From Deinococcus arboris (GTDB lineage Bacteria; Deinococcota; Deinococci; Deinococcales; Deinococcaceae), in NCBI RefSeq assembly GCF_009755355.1, contig NZ_WQLB01000001.1:248001-312000 (forward strand): a stretch of DNA of 64,000 bases. The letters are read 5' to 3'. The notes beneath the pieces are model-generated. The model made no database searches, was not told the DNA's origin, and saw only the letters and a program-made list of their open reading frames with translations. Shown piece after piece: positions 52,375-60,703 of this stretch. Each line of letters begins with the position of its first letter. Position 1 is the first letter of the stretch. Made by a program: the position numbers and the translations under genes.

Positions 52375-54068
52375 GCGCCGCCTCCGGGCAGCACTCGGGG
52401 CAGGGTCAGGGTCACGACGCTGCCCTGACCAGGTTCAGAGGTGACCTGAAGGTAGCCCCCGGCCCCCGCCGCCCGCTCGCGCATGGAGCGCTGGCCCAGG
52501 GTGCCGCGCCCCTGCGCCTGCGGGTCAAAACCCCGGCCATCGTCGCGCACGCTCAGGGTCACCCAGCGGCCCTCCTGGGCCACACCCAGCCAGACCGTGT
52601 GGGCGCGGGCGTGCTTGACCACGTTGTGCAGCGCTTCTTGCATCACGCGGTAGGCGGCGGCCTGGGCGTCGGGGTCCAGGTCAGGCTCGGCGCGCAGGTC
52701 GGCGTGAACGGTCAGGCCGTGGCGGGCTTCCAGGGCGTGCGCGTGCTGGGTCAGGGCAGCGATCAGCCCACCCTCTTCCAGCGCGTCGGGGCGCAGACTG
52801 AACAGCAGGGCCTTCATTTCCGAGACGCCGCCCTCGGCCAGGCGGATGGTGTAGTCCAGACTCTGGCGGGTCTTGGCCGGGTCGCGTTCCAGGGTGGCGC
52901 GGGCGGTCTTGGCCCCCAGGGTGATGCCGTACAGGGCCTGGGCCACGCTGTCGTGCAGTTCGCGGGCCAGGCGGGCGCGCTCCTGTTCACCGGCCCGCGC
53001 CCCGGCCCGCTCAATAAGCTGCGCGGCGTGCAGCGCGGTGCCGGCGTGGTCGGCAATGGACAGCAAAAACGCCAGCTCATCGGCGCTGGGCCGACCCCCA
53101 GCCGGATACCACGCGCGCAGGGTGCCTCCGTCCAGCGTGCCGGCCGACGCTGGCAGCGTGACGGGCAAGGTGGCCAGCCAGCCGCCGCCGGGCAGCGCGT
53201 GCACGCTGGCCTCGCCGGGGGCGGGCCCCGGTTCCTGGGCGGCGGGCCAGGCGCCCGGCACACCACTGACCGCGCGGCGCGAGCCGTCCGGCGCGTCCAG
53301 CGCCACCGCCATCGCCGTGCTGGCCTGCCAGGCCTGTTCGGTCAGGTCAGCCAGGGTGGCGTTGAGGTCGTCACCCAGGGCCACCCGGCCCGCCGCCCGG
53401 CGCAGCGCCACGACCTCGCGCCGCGCAGCCTCGTCGCCGTCTGGGGCCAGCAGCGCGACACCCAGACGGGTCCACATGCGGCCCATGACGCTCAGGACGC
53501 CGGCACTGACCAGCAGGGCGCCGGCGCCCGCCAGCATGAGCCCCGCCACCGACAGCGCGCCGGGCCGCAGCGTCCACTCGCCCCACACCACGGGCACGGC
53601 GCTATTCATGGCCCACAGCGGCGCCCCCAGCCCCAGCACCTGAATAGCGAGCAGGGTACACAGCACCACCCAGCACACCAAGCTCAGCGGCAACTGGATA
53701 ACGTGAAACAGCAGCGTGCGGTAGGTGACCGGATTGGCCAGCGTGGCCCCCAGCCAGCCCAGCAGCCCGCCCGGTCCTGCTGGGGCCGCTGGCCGCGCCA
53801 CCCGTACCCCCAGCAACCCAATCAGGACGCGCTGCACGTCGCCCAGCGCCGAGACCAGCCACAGCGCGGCCAGTAGGAACCCGGCCCCAACGACCACGGG
53901 CAGGGTCAGCAGCCCGCCCACCACAGCCGCAGTCAGCAGCCCCGCCACCGCGCCGCCCACCGGCAGCGAGAGCAGTACATACAGGGCGGCGCGGTAGGTC
54001 GCAGGGTCCAGCAGGTCGCCCAGCGCGCCGCGGTGCAGGCGGCGGGCAGGCGGCGCAGGTGCTCCCAT
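52371..54068 (-). CDS. NarL-type sensor histidine kinase
   Basis: The 565-residue protein has six or so membrane helices in the first 200 residues, then a GAF-like region (about 235-340), a HisKA_3 dimerisation domain (RLARELHDSVAQALYGITLGAK; the His in ELHDS is phosphorylated), and a HATPase with NVVKHARA and DDGRGFDPQ. It should phosphorylate the response regulator two genes down. The ATG at 54066-54068 is preferred over one four codons earlier; CATGAT is 7 bases upstream. Confidence 0.91.
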   Translation of the reverse strand: MGAPAPPARRLHRGALGDLLDPATYRAALYVLLSLPVGGAVAGLLTAAVVGGLLTLPVVVGAGFLLAALWLVSALGDVQRVLIGLLGVRVARPAAPAGPGGLLGWLGATLANPVTYRTLLFHVIQLPLSLVCWVVLCTLLAIQVLGLGAPLWAMNSAVPVVWGEWTLRPGALSVAGLMLAGAGALLVSAGVLSVMGRMWTRLGVALLAPDGDEAARREVVALRRAAGRVALGDDLNATLADLTEQAWQASTAMAVALDAPDGSRRAVSGVPGAWPAAQEPGPAPGEASVHALPGGGWLATLPVTLPASAGTLDGGTLRAWYPAGGRPSADELAFLLSIADHAGTALHAAQLIERAGARAGEQERARLARELHDSVAQALYGITLGAKTARATLERDPAKTRQSLDYTIRLAEGGVSEMKALLFSLRPDALEEGGLIAALTQHAHALEARHGLTVHADLRAEPDLDPDAQAAAYRVMQEALHNVVKHARAHTVWLGVAQEGRWVTLSVRDDGRGFDPQAQGRGTLGQRSMRERAAGAGGYLQVTSEPGQGSVVTLTLPRVLPGGGA

Positions 54069-54382
54069 GACCCTTATCATGCCGCGCAGCCTAGCGGGCC
54101 GGCCAGCACTGCAGCGTCCCCCGAAAGGCGCATGGGCATCAAGACCGCGCTGGAGAGCTGTAGAGGAGGGGCGGCAGAGTGGGCTTCCAGGCGCTCAGAG
54201 AGACTGAACAAAGCGGACGTGCCGAGGGATAGAGCAGGCTGGGTGGCTGTGACAGAGCGCAACTTCCGCAGAAGGAGATGTTTCGCCAATGTTCAAGAGG
54301 ACAGCGTCATCCCATCCTTCAAATCACCAGCAAGCCACCGTCCGGTTCCTGCTGGCCAGCACCCGACATGCCTCAGCCATTT
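54069..54382. other. Intergenic region
   Basis: 314 bases between the kinase start and the signal peptidase stop. No gene, repeat or clear terminator was found; GAAGGAGATG near 54271-54280 looks like an SD but no supportable ORF follows. Confidence 0.4.
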
Positions 54383-55120
54383 TCAATGCGTACCTTGAAG
54401 CAGGCGGGGACCAATCTGGGTCTCACCCTCCAGTTTCACGCGGCGTTCGGGCTGCGGCTGGCCGTCGCAGGGCGGCACCGCGCGCTCGGGGCGCAGGAGG
54501 GGCCACACGCTGGCTGCGGCGCGCCCGGCGATGTCGGCCACTGGCACTGGGCCAAAGGTGCGGCTGTCCAGGCTGCCACCAGGGCTGCGGTTGTCGCCCA
54601 GCACGAAGTAATGCCCCGGCGGTACCGTGACCTCAGCCAGAGTGGTCCGGGTAGGGCTGGCCGCCACGCTGTTGGCCACCAGGCTGGTGGTATCGGGGCA
54701 AAAGGCGGCCCAGTAAGTCTTGGTGGCTTCCTCGGGCAGAGGCTGGCCATTCACCCACACCACGCCGCCACGCAGCGCCACACGGTCCCCAGGCAGCCCC
54801 GCCACCCGCTTGACCAGAAAAGGCCGGTACCGCCAGGGCAGAGGCAGGCCGCGGTACACGTTGGTCCACTCGTAGGCCGCCTCACGCGGCGGCTTGAACA
54901 CCACGATGTCGCCCCGCGCGTAGCCGCTCAGCCCCAGGCGGTGCGCCCAGCCGGCCGCAGTGCCCACCACCAGCCATTCACCGTGGCGCAGGGCGGGCAG
55001 CATACTGGCGCCGTCCACCCGCACGGCCGAGGCACCGAACTGGGTCAGCAGCAGGGCAACGGCGAGGGGCTGAAACCACTCGCGCACCCAGCCCCAGGCG
55101 CGCCGCCAGTCACCTGTCAT
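54383..55120 (-). CDS. lepB: Signal peptidase I
   Basis: The 245-residue S26-family membrane protease removes signal peptides of exported proteins. An N-terminal hydrophobic helix (PLAVALLLTQFGASAV) leads to DGASMLPAL with catalytic Ser39. The catalytic Lys is K104 in FLVKRVAGLPGDRV, and the GHYFVLGDNRSPGGSLDSR block follows. It overlaps the upstream gene by 4 bases, in an operon with a PadR regulator, which is unusual for a housekeeping peptidase. It may be a second, regulated copy. Confidence 0.92.
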   Translation of the reverse strand: MTGDWRRAWGWVREWFQPLAVALLLTQFGASAVRVDGASMLPALRHGEWLVVGTAAGWAHRLGLSGYARGDIVVFKPPREAAYEWTNVYRGLPLPWRYRPFLVKRVAGLPGDRVALRGGVVWVNGQPLPEEATKTYWAAFCPDTTSLVANSVAASPTRTTLAEVTVPPGHYFVLGDNRSPGGSLDSRTFGPVPVADIAGRAAASVWPLLRPERAVPPCDGQPQPERRVKLEGETQIGPRLLQGTH

Positions 55121-55461
55121 GGCCGCTCCGGGGTCAGCTGAGCCGCCGGGGCACTGGCCCCACCCGCCTGAACGGCGTAGGCAGCGCCGCCCAGGGCCGC
55201 CCCCACCAGCAGCGCGGCGCGCAGAGGAGGCAGGGTATGCACCGCCGCCAGCCGCAGCGCCAGGGGCCAGACCGGACCCGCCGCCCGCAAAGCCACTGGC
55301 CAGGCGTCGCCTGCCGGCAGGCCCCGCACCAGCGCGTCATGCATCAGGCCATGCAGGTGGGCGTGCAGCTCGGCGTGTGCGGCGCGCTGTGCACGCGGGA
55401 GCAGCAGCCGGGTGGCCCGGCGCAGGTACGTGTGGGCTTCGGGGGGCAGGGCGCTCACCAC
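55117..55461 (-). CDS. Small membrane-associated protein in the PadR operon
   Basis: The 114-residue protein has a helical N-terminal part with many His, Arg and Ala (ATRLLLPRAQRAAHAELHAHLHGL) and one C-terminal membrane helix (LRAALLVGAALGGAAYAV). Genes of this kind (DUF1700- or permease-prefix-like) often follow padR. It overlaps both neighbours by 4-7 bases. No function assigned. Confidence 0.65.
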   Translation of the reverse strand: MVSALPPEAHTYLRRATRLLLPRAQRAAHAELHAHLHGLMHDALVRGLPAGDAWPVALRAAGPVWPLALRLAAVHTLPPLRAALLVGAALGGAAYAVQAGGASAPAAQLTPERP

Positions 55462-55772
55462 AGGCTCCTGAGCACCCGGTCAAAGGCCGAGTACCCTTCG
55501 CGGCGGCGCACGAGTTCGGCGCGGCCCGCGTCGGTCAGGACGTAGGTGCGCACCGGGGGCCCGCCCCGCGCCAGCGTGGTTTCACTGGTCTGCAAGAATC
55601 CCGCGCGCTCCAGGCGGTGCAGCGCTGGATAGAGGCTGCCCGCGTTCAGGGTAATGGCCCCATCGGTCAGCGCCTGCACCCGCTTGGCTAGGTCCAGGCC
55701 ATACCCGCTTTCGCGTTCCAGCACGCTGAGCAAGATCAGGTCAAGGTTGCCCTTGAAAAGATTGATGTCCAT
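55455..55772 (-). CDS. PadR family transcriptional regulator
   Basis: The 105-residue regulator starts MDINLFKGNLDLILLSVLE and has the PadR winged helix (GYGLDLAKRVQ, LNAGSLYPALHRLERAGFLQTSE, RTYVLTDAGRAEL). It is a short one-domain member that dimerises by its C-terminal helix. I start at ATG 55770-55772, because family N-termini begin there and the earlier ATG lies on a terminator T-run. Direct repeats upstream (55778-55797) may be its own operator. It likely represses its operon including lepB. Confidence 0.9.
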   Translation of the reverse strand: MDINLFKGNLDLILLSVLERESGYGLDLAKRVQALTDGAITLNAGSLYPALHRLERAGFLQTSETTLARGGPPVRTYVLTDAGRAELVRRREGYSAFDRVLRSLW

Positions 55773-55777
55773 ATAGG

Positions 55778-55797
55778 TATCAGATTCCGATATCAGA
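55778..55797. promoter_or_regulatory. Direct repeats upstream of padR
   Basis: TATCAGA occurs at 55778-55784 and 55791-55797, 13 bases apart, immediately upstream of the padR ATG. This AT-rich position fits an autoregulatory operator, but direct rather than inverted symmetry is unusual for PadR. Confidence 0.35.
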
Positions 55798-55816
55798 GTC
55801 TGAGAGTGATGAGTCA

Positions 55817-55845
55817 TAAAAAGGCACCCAGACGACTCAGGTGCC
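55817..55845 (-). terminator. Terminator of the BON-LysM gene
   Basis: On the minus strand GGCACC pairs with GGTGCC (6 bp, 11-base loop) and is followed by TTTTT. It starts 20 bases after the BON-LysM stop and directly precedes the padR upstream region. Confidence 0.8.
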
Positions 55846-55865
55846 CTCTTGATCGTGTCAGGCGC

Positions 55866-56684
55866 TTAGCCCGGAATGCGCAGCTTCTGGCCCGGCTGTA
55901 TCAGGTCGGGGTTGCTGATGTTGTTGTAATGGGCAATCTTCTTGTACTGCATGGCGTCGCCGTAATACTTCTGAGCAATTTCCGAGAGGCTGTCGCCGGC
56001 TTTGACGGTGTACACCGTGTCACCGCTGATCTCGTCCTTCTCCTTGGCCAGAGCCTTGGCACCCGCCGCCACACGCAGGCCACTGGTGTCCACACCTGCC
56101 ACCCCGTCCACCTCGCGGGCCAGCTTCTCGGCCAGACGCTGCTCGTGGTCACTGTCCACCACGCCGCGCAGGATGATGGTCTTGCCGCTTTGCAGCACAT
56201 CAATGGGGTCGTCGGCCAGTTCGCCGTTGCCACGCAGCGCCTTCAGGACAGCTTTGGCGATACGGCTGCGGTCTTCCAGTTCAGCCACTTCCGCCTCTGG
56301 CATGGGCTCCAGTTCCTGGGGCTGTGCGGCGGCGGGACGGGCGTTCAGGTTGCCGGTCGTGGGGGCCACCTGGGGCTTGAGTTCCGGCAGGGTGGTCTGG
56401 CCCGCATTGTCTGACGAGCTTGAAGGAGAGGCTGTGGCGCTGTTCTGCACCGGTGCAGAGCTGGCCTGCTCGAAGGTCACGCCACTCACGTCTACGCTCT
56501 TGACGCCGTTAATCCCCTCCGCCACCACGCGAATCAGAGGCAGGTAGCGCTCGTTGGGCACCATCCCGCTCACCGTGACCGCGCCGCCGCGTTCCTGGAC
56601 CTGAAGCCCCAGGTCTTTCAAGCGAGGCTGCTCGTTCAGCGCGTCCTTGACGCGGTCCGCCGTGCTCTTTCCAAAAGGCCACAT
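55866..56684 (-). CDS. BON and LysM domain protein
   Basis: The 272-residue protein has a BON domain near residues 10-70 (DLGLQVQERGGAVTVSGMV, then VKSVDVSGV). A Ser/Thr/Pro/Gln linker comes next, then a second BON domain (about 140-205, TIILRGVVDSDHEQRLAEKLAREVDGVAGV) and a C-terminal LysM (YTVKAGDSLSEIAQKYYG). It resembles E. coli YgaU/Kbp with an extra BON domain. No signal peptide, so it may be cytoplasmic. TACGCT lies 6 bases before the ATG at 56682-56684 (leaderless). Confidence 0.86.
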   Translation of the reverse strand: MWPFGKSTADRVKDALNEQPRLKDLGLQVQERGGAVTVSGMVPNERYLPLIRVVAEGINGVKSVDVSGVTFEQASSAPVQNSATASPSSSSDNAGQTTLPELKPQVAPTTGNLNARPAAAQPQELEPMPEAEVAELEDRSRIAKAVLKALRGNGELADDPIDVLQSGKTIILRGVVDSDHEQRLAEKLAREVDGVAGVDTSGLRVAAGAKALAKEKDEISGDTVYTVKAGDSLSEIAQKYYGDAMQYKKIAHYNNISNPDLIQPGQKLRIPG

Positions 56685-56748
56685 GGGGGCAGCGTACACG
56701 CCCCCCTCTGGTCAGGGCCGCTGCCTTCAGCCTGGGTAAAGATGAGCT

Positions 56749-58131
56749 TCAGGGGGTCTGAAGGCCCGGCAGTGGGGGCAGGGCCGGCGACTCTATCCAG
56801 CGGCGCAGGACCGCCTCGGCCGGCTGACCCAGCTGCGCGCGCACCAACCTCAGCAGGTCCGCCGTGCGGGTGGGTTGCCCCGCCTGCTGGCGGACGTAGA
56901 TGTGCAGGAAGCTCTTAAAGGCCGCGTCACCCACGGTCACTCGCACCGCATGGAGGGCCAGGGCGCCACGTGCGTAGGCGCTGCCGTCAAAGAGGTCGTC
57001 CGCCGCACGGGCCACCAGGGGCCGGGTGCCGCGCGCCTGCAAACGGGCGTACCAGCCCTGCACCATCGCCTGGCCGTCCTCGCCCTGGCTCTGCGCCCAC
57101 ACCAGTTCGGCGTAGGTGGCAAAGCCCTCGTTCAGCCAGGTGTCGGCCCAGTCGCCCAGCACCACGCTGTTGCCGAACCACTGGTGCGCCGCCTCATGCA
57201 CAATGACGCGCACCGAGCTGGAGGTGACGGGCATGGTGGACAGCGTGGCGGTTTCCAGGGCGGGCAGGGGTGGAGTGACCACCACCGAACCATAGGTTTC
57301 GAAGGGATACGGCCCAAACCACTCGCCCAGCACACGCAGAATCTCGCCGGTACGGGCGTAAGGCGCGCGCACCGCAGGCGGGATGCCCGGTGGGAAATAG
57401 TCGCGTAGCGCCACCTGTTTTCCTCCCGAGACCACCGCTGACTGGTCCACCCGCTCCAGCGACCCCAGGTGTAGGGCCAGGGCATATGGGGGAATGGGCT
57501 GGCGCTGCTCAAAGGTAAAGGTGCGGCCGCCCACCACCGGCTGCACACCGGTCTGCACCCCACTGGCAGCGGCCGTGACGCCTGGGGGCACCGTAACCCG
57601 CAGGGTGAAGGTGGCCGGGTCGGCTGGGTGGTCGTTGACTGGCAGGAACGCGCGGGTGCCGTCCGGCTCGCTGTAGGCAAAGTTGACGCCGCCCCCAGGC
57701 CCCGGCACCGCCTGCCAGCCCAGCGCGCCCGGCAGCGATGGGTCAGGCACCTCACCCGTCACGCCGTCAAACCGCACGGTCACGCGGGCGGTTTGCCCCG
57801 CCGCCAGGGGACGGCGCACCAGCAACTTTTCAGGGGTGCGCTCGTGCGGCACGGCTCCGCCGTCCCAGGTCACGCCCGTCACGGCCGCGCCCAGATAGTC
57901 CAGGCTCAGCAGCGGCAGGGCCTTCACGGCGCGCACCGTCAGGGTCACCTCGCCCTGAAGCGTGCGCGTGCCGGGACGGGCCACGCGGAGCGTCACGTCA
58001 TAGTGCGTGACATCCAGGCCGGCCTGTCCCAGCTGGGGATAGACAGAATCGCCCCAGGCCGGCGCCGGGAGCGGCTGCCCCAGCGCCGCGCCCAGCAGCG
58101 TGAGGGTCAGGGCCAGCGCTGCCCGCCGCAC
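56749..58131 (-). CDS. Secreted M1 family metallopeptidase
   Basis: The 460-residue zinc aminopeptidase-like protein has a signal peptide (VRRAALALTLTLLGAALG), an N-terminal beta-domain, and the catalytic site HEAAHQWFGN with Glu in NEGFATY 18 residues on (HExxH-x18-E). The exopeptidase GAMEN-like motif is not obvious. I start at GTG 58129-58131, four bases after the Nudix stop, because a signal peptide begins there and the longer frame overlaps the Nudix gene. It lacks the usual C-terminal helical domain. Confidence 0.84.
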   Translation of the reverse strand: MRRAALALTLTLLGAALGQPLPAPAWGDSVYPQLGQAGLDVTHYDVTLRVARPGTRTLQGEVTLTVRAVKALPLLSLDYLGAAVTGVTWDGGAVPHERTPEKLLVRRPLAAGQTARVTVRFDGVTGEVPDPSLPGALGWQAVPGPGGGVNFAYSEPDGTRAFLPVNDHPADPATFTLRVTVPPGVTAAASGVQTGVQPVVGGRTFTFEQRQPIPPYALALHLGSLERVDQSAVVSGGKQVALRDYFPPGIPPAVRAPYARTGEILRVLGEWFGPYPFETYGSVVVTPPLPALETATLSTMPVTSSSVRVIVHEAAHQWFGNSVVLGDWADTWLNEGFATYAELVWAQSQGEDGQAMVQGWYARLQARGTRPLVARAADDLFDGSAYARGALALHAVRVTVGDAAFKSFLHIYVRQQAGQPTRTADLLRLVRAQLGQPAEAVLRRWIESPALPPLPGLQTP

Positions 58132-58135
58132 CGCC

Positions 58136-58612
<477 letters not shown>

Positions 58613-58801
58613 CAGAGCGGCAGTCTAGAGCATTTGACTGAAATCACAGGGCCACGCGGGGAGACCTGGGCTTTGAAGACTATGCAGACGGCGCCGTTCC
58701 CTTTGCCAGACCGGCTAACTCTGTCCATCTCAAGGGTTGAAGCCGCCTGCTCGTTCAACTTGTGCAGAGGCCAGCGGCAACTGGCCCAGGTCACCTCTGC
58801 T

Positions 58802-59203
58802 TCAGCTGACAGCGCCTTGCAGCAGCGCCAGCAGGTCGTCGGGCAGGCGGGCTGGGCGGTAGGTGTGGTCCGTGGCAATGTGGCGCGTTTCGCCCGTGGC
58901 CAGCACCTCCTCTGCCCGGCGCACCTCATAGGTAAAGGTCAGGGTACGGGAGCGCACGCTGCTCAGGCGGGCATGAATGTGCAGTTCGTCGTCGTAGCGG
59001 GCGGCGCGGCGGTACTCCACGTTCAGGCCTGAGAGCATCAGGTAGTAGCCGCGCGCCTCCACCTCGCGGTACGGCAGCCCCAGCGCGTGCATGGCGTCGG
59101 TGCGCGCCACCTCGAACCACACTGGATAGCCGGCGTGGTGGGCGACCCCCATCGCGTCGGTCTCGGCGTAGCGCACGCGCAGCACCGAGACAAAGGCGCT
59201 CAC
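58802..59203 (-). CDS. YbgC/FadM-like acyl-CoA thioesterase
   Basis: The 133-residue hotdog-fold enzyme has VRYAETDAMGVAHHAGYPVWFEVARTD at residues 10-36, with the catalytic Asp and the YxVWFExAR helix of the 4HBT family. It hydrolyses acyl-CoA or 4-hydroxybenzoyl-CoA-type thioesters in the cytoplasm. It overlaps rbfA by 4 bases and is translated after it. Confidence 0.9.
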   Translation of the reverse strand: MSAFVSVLRVRYAETDAMGVAHHAGYPVWFEVARTDAMHALGLPYREVEARGYYLMLSGLNVEYRRAARYDDELHIHARLSSVRSRTLTFTYEVRRAEEVLATGETRHIATDHTYRPARLPDDLLALLQGAVS

Positions 59204-59484
59204 CAGCGCTCTCCAGCCGCGTAGAACTCCAGGGTGGGCGTGCGCCGCAGCCGCACCTGATCGGCCACTTGGCGCTGAAGGTGCCCGCGTGCGCCGCGCA
59301 GGGCTTCCAGCAGGTCTTCCATCTCGCCGGACATAGAGCTGACGTACACCCGCGCCAGGCTGTAGTCGGGGGTCAGCGCCACCCGCTCGACCGTCACGAT
59401 CATGGGCACACGGGGGTCTTGCAGTCCGGCAATAGCGTCACTCAGCACGCGCAGCAGTTGTGCCTGCAGCTGCTCGGTCCTCAT
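59200..59484 (-). CDS. rbfA: Ribosome-binding factor A
   Basis: The 94-residue KH-fold protein helps mature the 30S subunit, binding 16S rRNA near helix 1. Family landmarks are the N-terminal helix (MRTEQLQAQLLRVLSDAI), DPRVPMIVTVERVALTPDYSLARVYV and LRRTPTLEFY near the end. The ATG at 59482-59484 is preferred over a GTG three codons upstream; GGTGG lies 5 bases before it. The start of the thioesterase gene overlaps its end. Confidence 0.88.
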   Translation of the reverse strand: MRTEQLQAQLLRVLSDAIAGLQDPRVPMIVTVERVALTPDYSLARVYVSSMSGEMEDLLEALRGARGHLQRQVADQVRLRRTPTLEFYAAGERW

Positions 59485-59576
59485 GGTCGCCACCAGGAAA
59501 AGAAAAGGGAGAAGCGCGGCATCCCCGCATGGTACGGCATGACGGGCGACTGGGCGCCCTGCTCTAGCCTGATGAC

Positions 59577-60215
59577 ATGAAGACCCTGGACCTGAACACC
59601 TGGCCGCGCCGGCCCCACTTTGACTTTTTCCGGGGCTACACCCAGCCGCATTTCAGCGTCACGGCCCCGGTGGACATCACGGCTTTCCGGACCCAGGTGC
59701 AGGGGCGGCAGGTGGCCTTTACGCCAGCTGTGACCTACGTGCTGAGCCGCGCGGCCAACGAACTCACACCCTTTCGCTGGCGGATTCGGGGGGACGAGGT
59801 GGTGGAACATGAGAGCGTTCATCCCTCGGTGACCGACGCCGGGGCCGAGAGCGAGCTGTTTCACTTTTGCCTGCTGCCGTACCAGCCCGATGCGCGGGGA
59901 TTTTTGCAGGGAGCCGCCGCTGCCCTGGCCGCCAGCCGCGCGCAACCCGGTCTGGACGAAGACCCCGTGCAAGACGACGTGCTGTATCTTTCCAGCTTGC
60001 CCTGGGTCGCCTTTACGGCCATTACCCACGCCATGCCACTGGCCCCGGCCGACTCTATTCCGCGCCTGAGCACCGGCCGGTTTACCGAGGTGGGCGGGCG
60101 CTGGCAGATGCCGCTGTCGGTGCAGGTCCACCACGCGCTAATGGACGGGCGCCACGTGGGCGCCTACTTTGAGGCGGTGCAGACGCTTCTGGACGACCCG
60201 GCGAGCCTGACCTGA
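59577..60215 (+). CDS. Chloramphenicol acetyltransferase (CAT) family protein
   Basis: The 212-residue protein shows the CAT architecture: N-terminal WPRRPHFDFF, a middle with LPWVAFTAITHAM, and the catalytic HHALMDG at 185-191 (HHxxxDG). CAT enzymes acetylate chloramphenicol; many chromosomal members have no known substrate. TAGCCT lies 6 bases before the ATG at 59577 (leaderless), so it looks like a resident Deinococcus gene, not a recent resistance cassette. Confidence 0.87.
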   Translation: MKTLDLNTWPRRPHFDFFRGYTQPHFSVTAPVDITAFRTQVQGRQVAFTPAVTYVLSRAANELTPFRWRIRGDEVVEHESVHPSVTDAGAESELFHFCLLPYQPDARGFLQGAAAALAASRAQPGLDEDPVQDDVLYLSSLPWVAFTAITHAMPLAPADSIPRLSTGRFTEVGGRWQMPLSVQVHHALMDGRHVGAYFEAVQTLLDDPASLT

Positions 60216-60419
60216 GATTTCTCGGGCGCCGGAGCGCGCTCACGGTCACAAAACGCCGTCTGCTTTTTACTCTCTCGCACACTCGGTTGAGACGAGGCCG
60301 ACGCAACAGGAGCTGGACTGCCAGGGCTGCCCAGCACGCATGGGCTGTTGTCAGTCTCCGATAGAGGGGATGGCCAGGCTGTTTTTAGCGAAGAGCCGAT
60401 TGGCCACCTCTAGACCTGA
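60216..60419. other. Intergenic region before repeat copy C
   Basis: No gene was found. The stretch has mixed composition, with a T-run near 60381-60386. It ends with TGA at 60417-60419, which flanks repeat copy C. Confidence 0.35.
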
Positions 60420-60552
60420 TATGGATTCCACTTCATTGCAGCACAGCCGGGAAGGCGCCGTCTGTGTCTCCATATCGTGAAATCCGCATCTGTTGCTTCT
60501 CGCTTCGCTCGGATTTCATCGAGCATTCTGCTCGATTCAATCGGAGTCCGTA
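60420..60552. repeat. MITE-like intergenic repeat, copy C
   Basis: A 133-bp element runs from TATGGATTCC to GGAGTCCGTA (terminal inverted repeats, 8 of 10 matching). It is flanked by TGA at 60417-60419 and 60553-60555. Internal blocks CTTCATTGCAGCACAGC, GCCGTCTG, AATCCGCATCTGTT and CATTCTGCTCGATTCAATCG are shared with copies A and B. Confidence 0.85.
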
Positions 60553-60703
60553 TGACCGCTTCACTGCCGTCCCAGTTACTGCCGCTGTCTCTTGGCGTGC
60601 CTCACTTCGTTCGCCTAAGAAGCAGTTGAGGATCATCTTCCTTGGCCGTTCTAGATTCTGCTGCCAGAACTACCGGCGGTCTCGGTTGACCCTCCCCCCT
60701 TCT

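Noticed and set aside
58613..58801. Short gap between the Nudix and thioesterase genes as a possible small gene
   Set aside because: The ORF crossing it overlaps the thioesterase gene and has no supporting signals.
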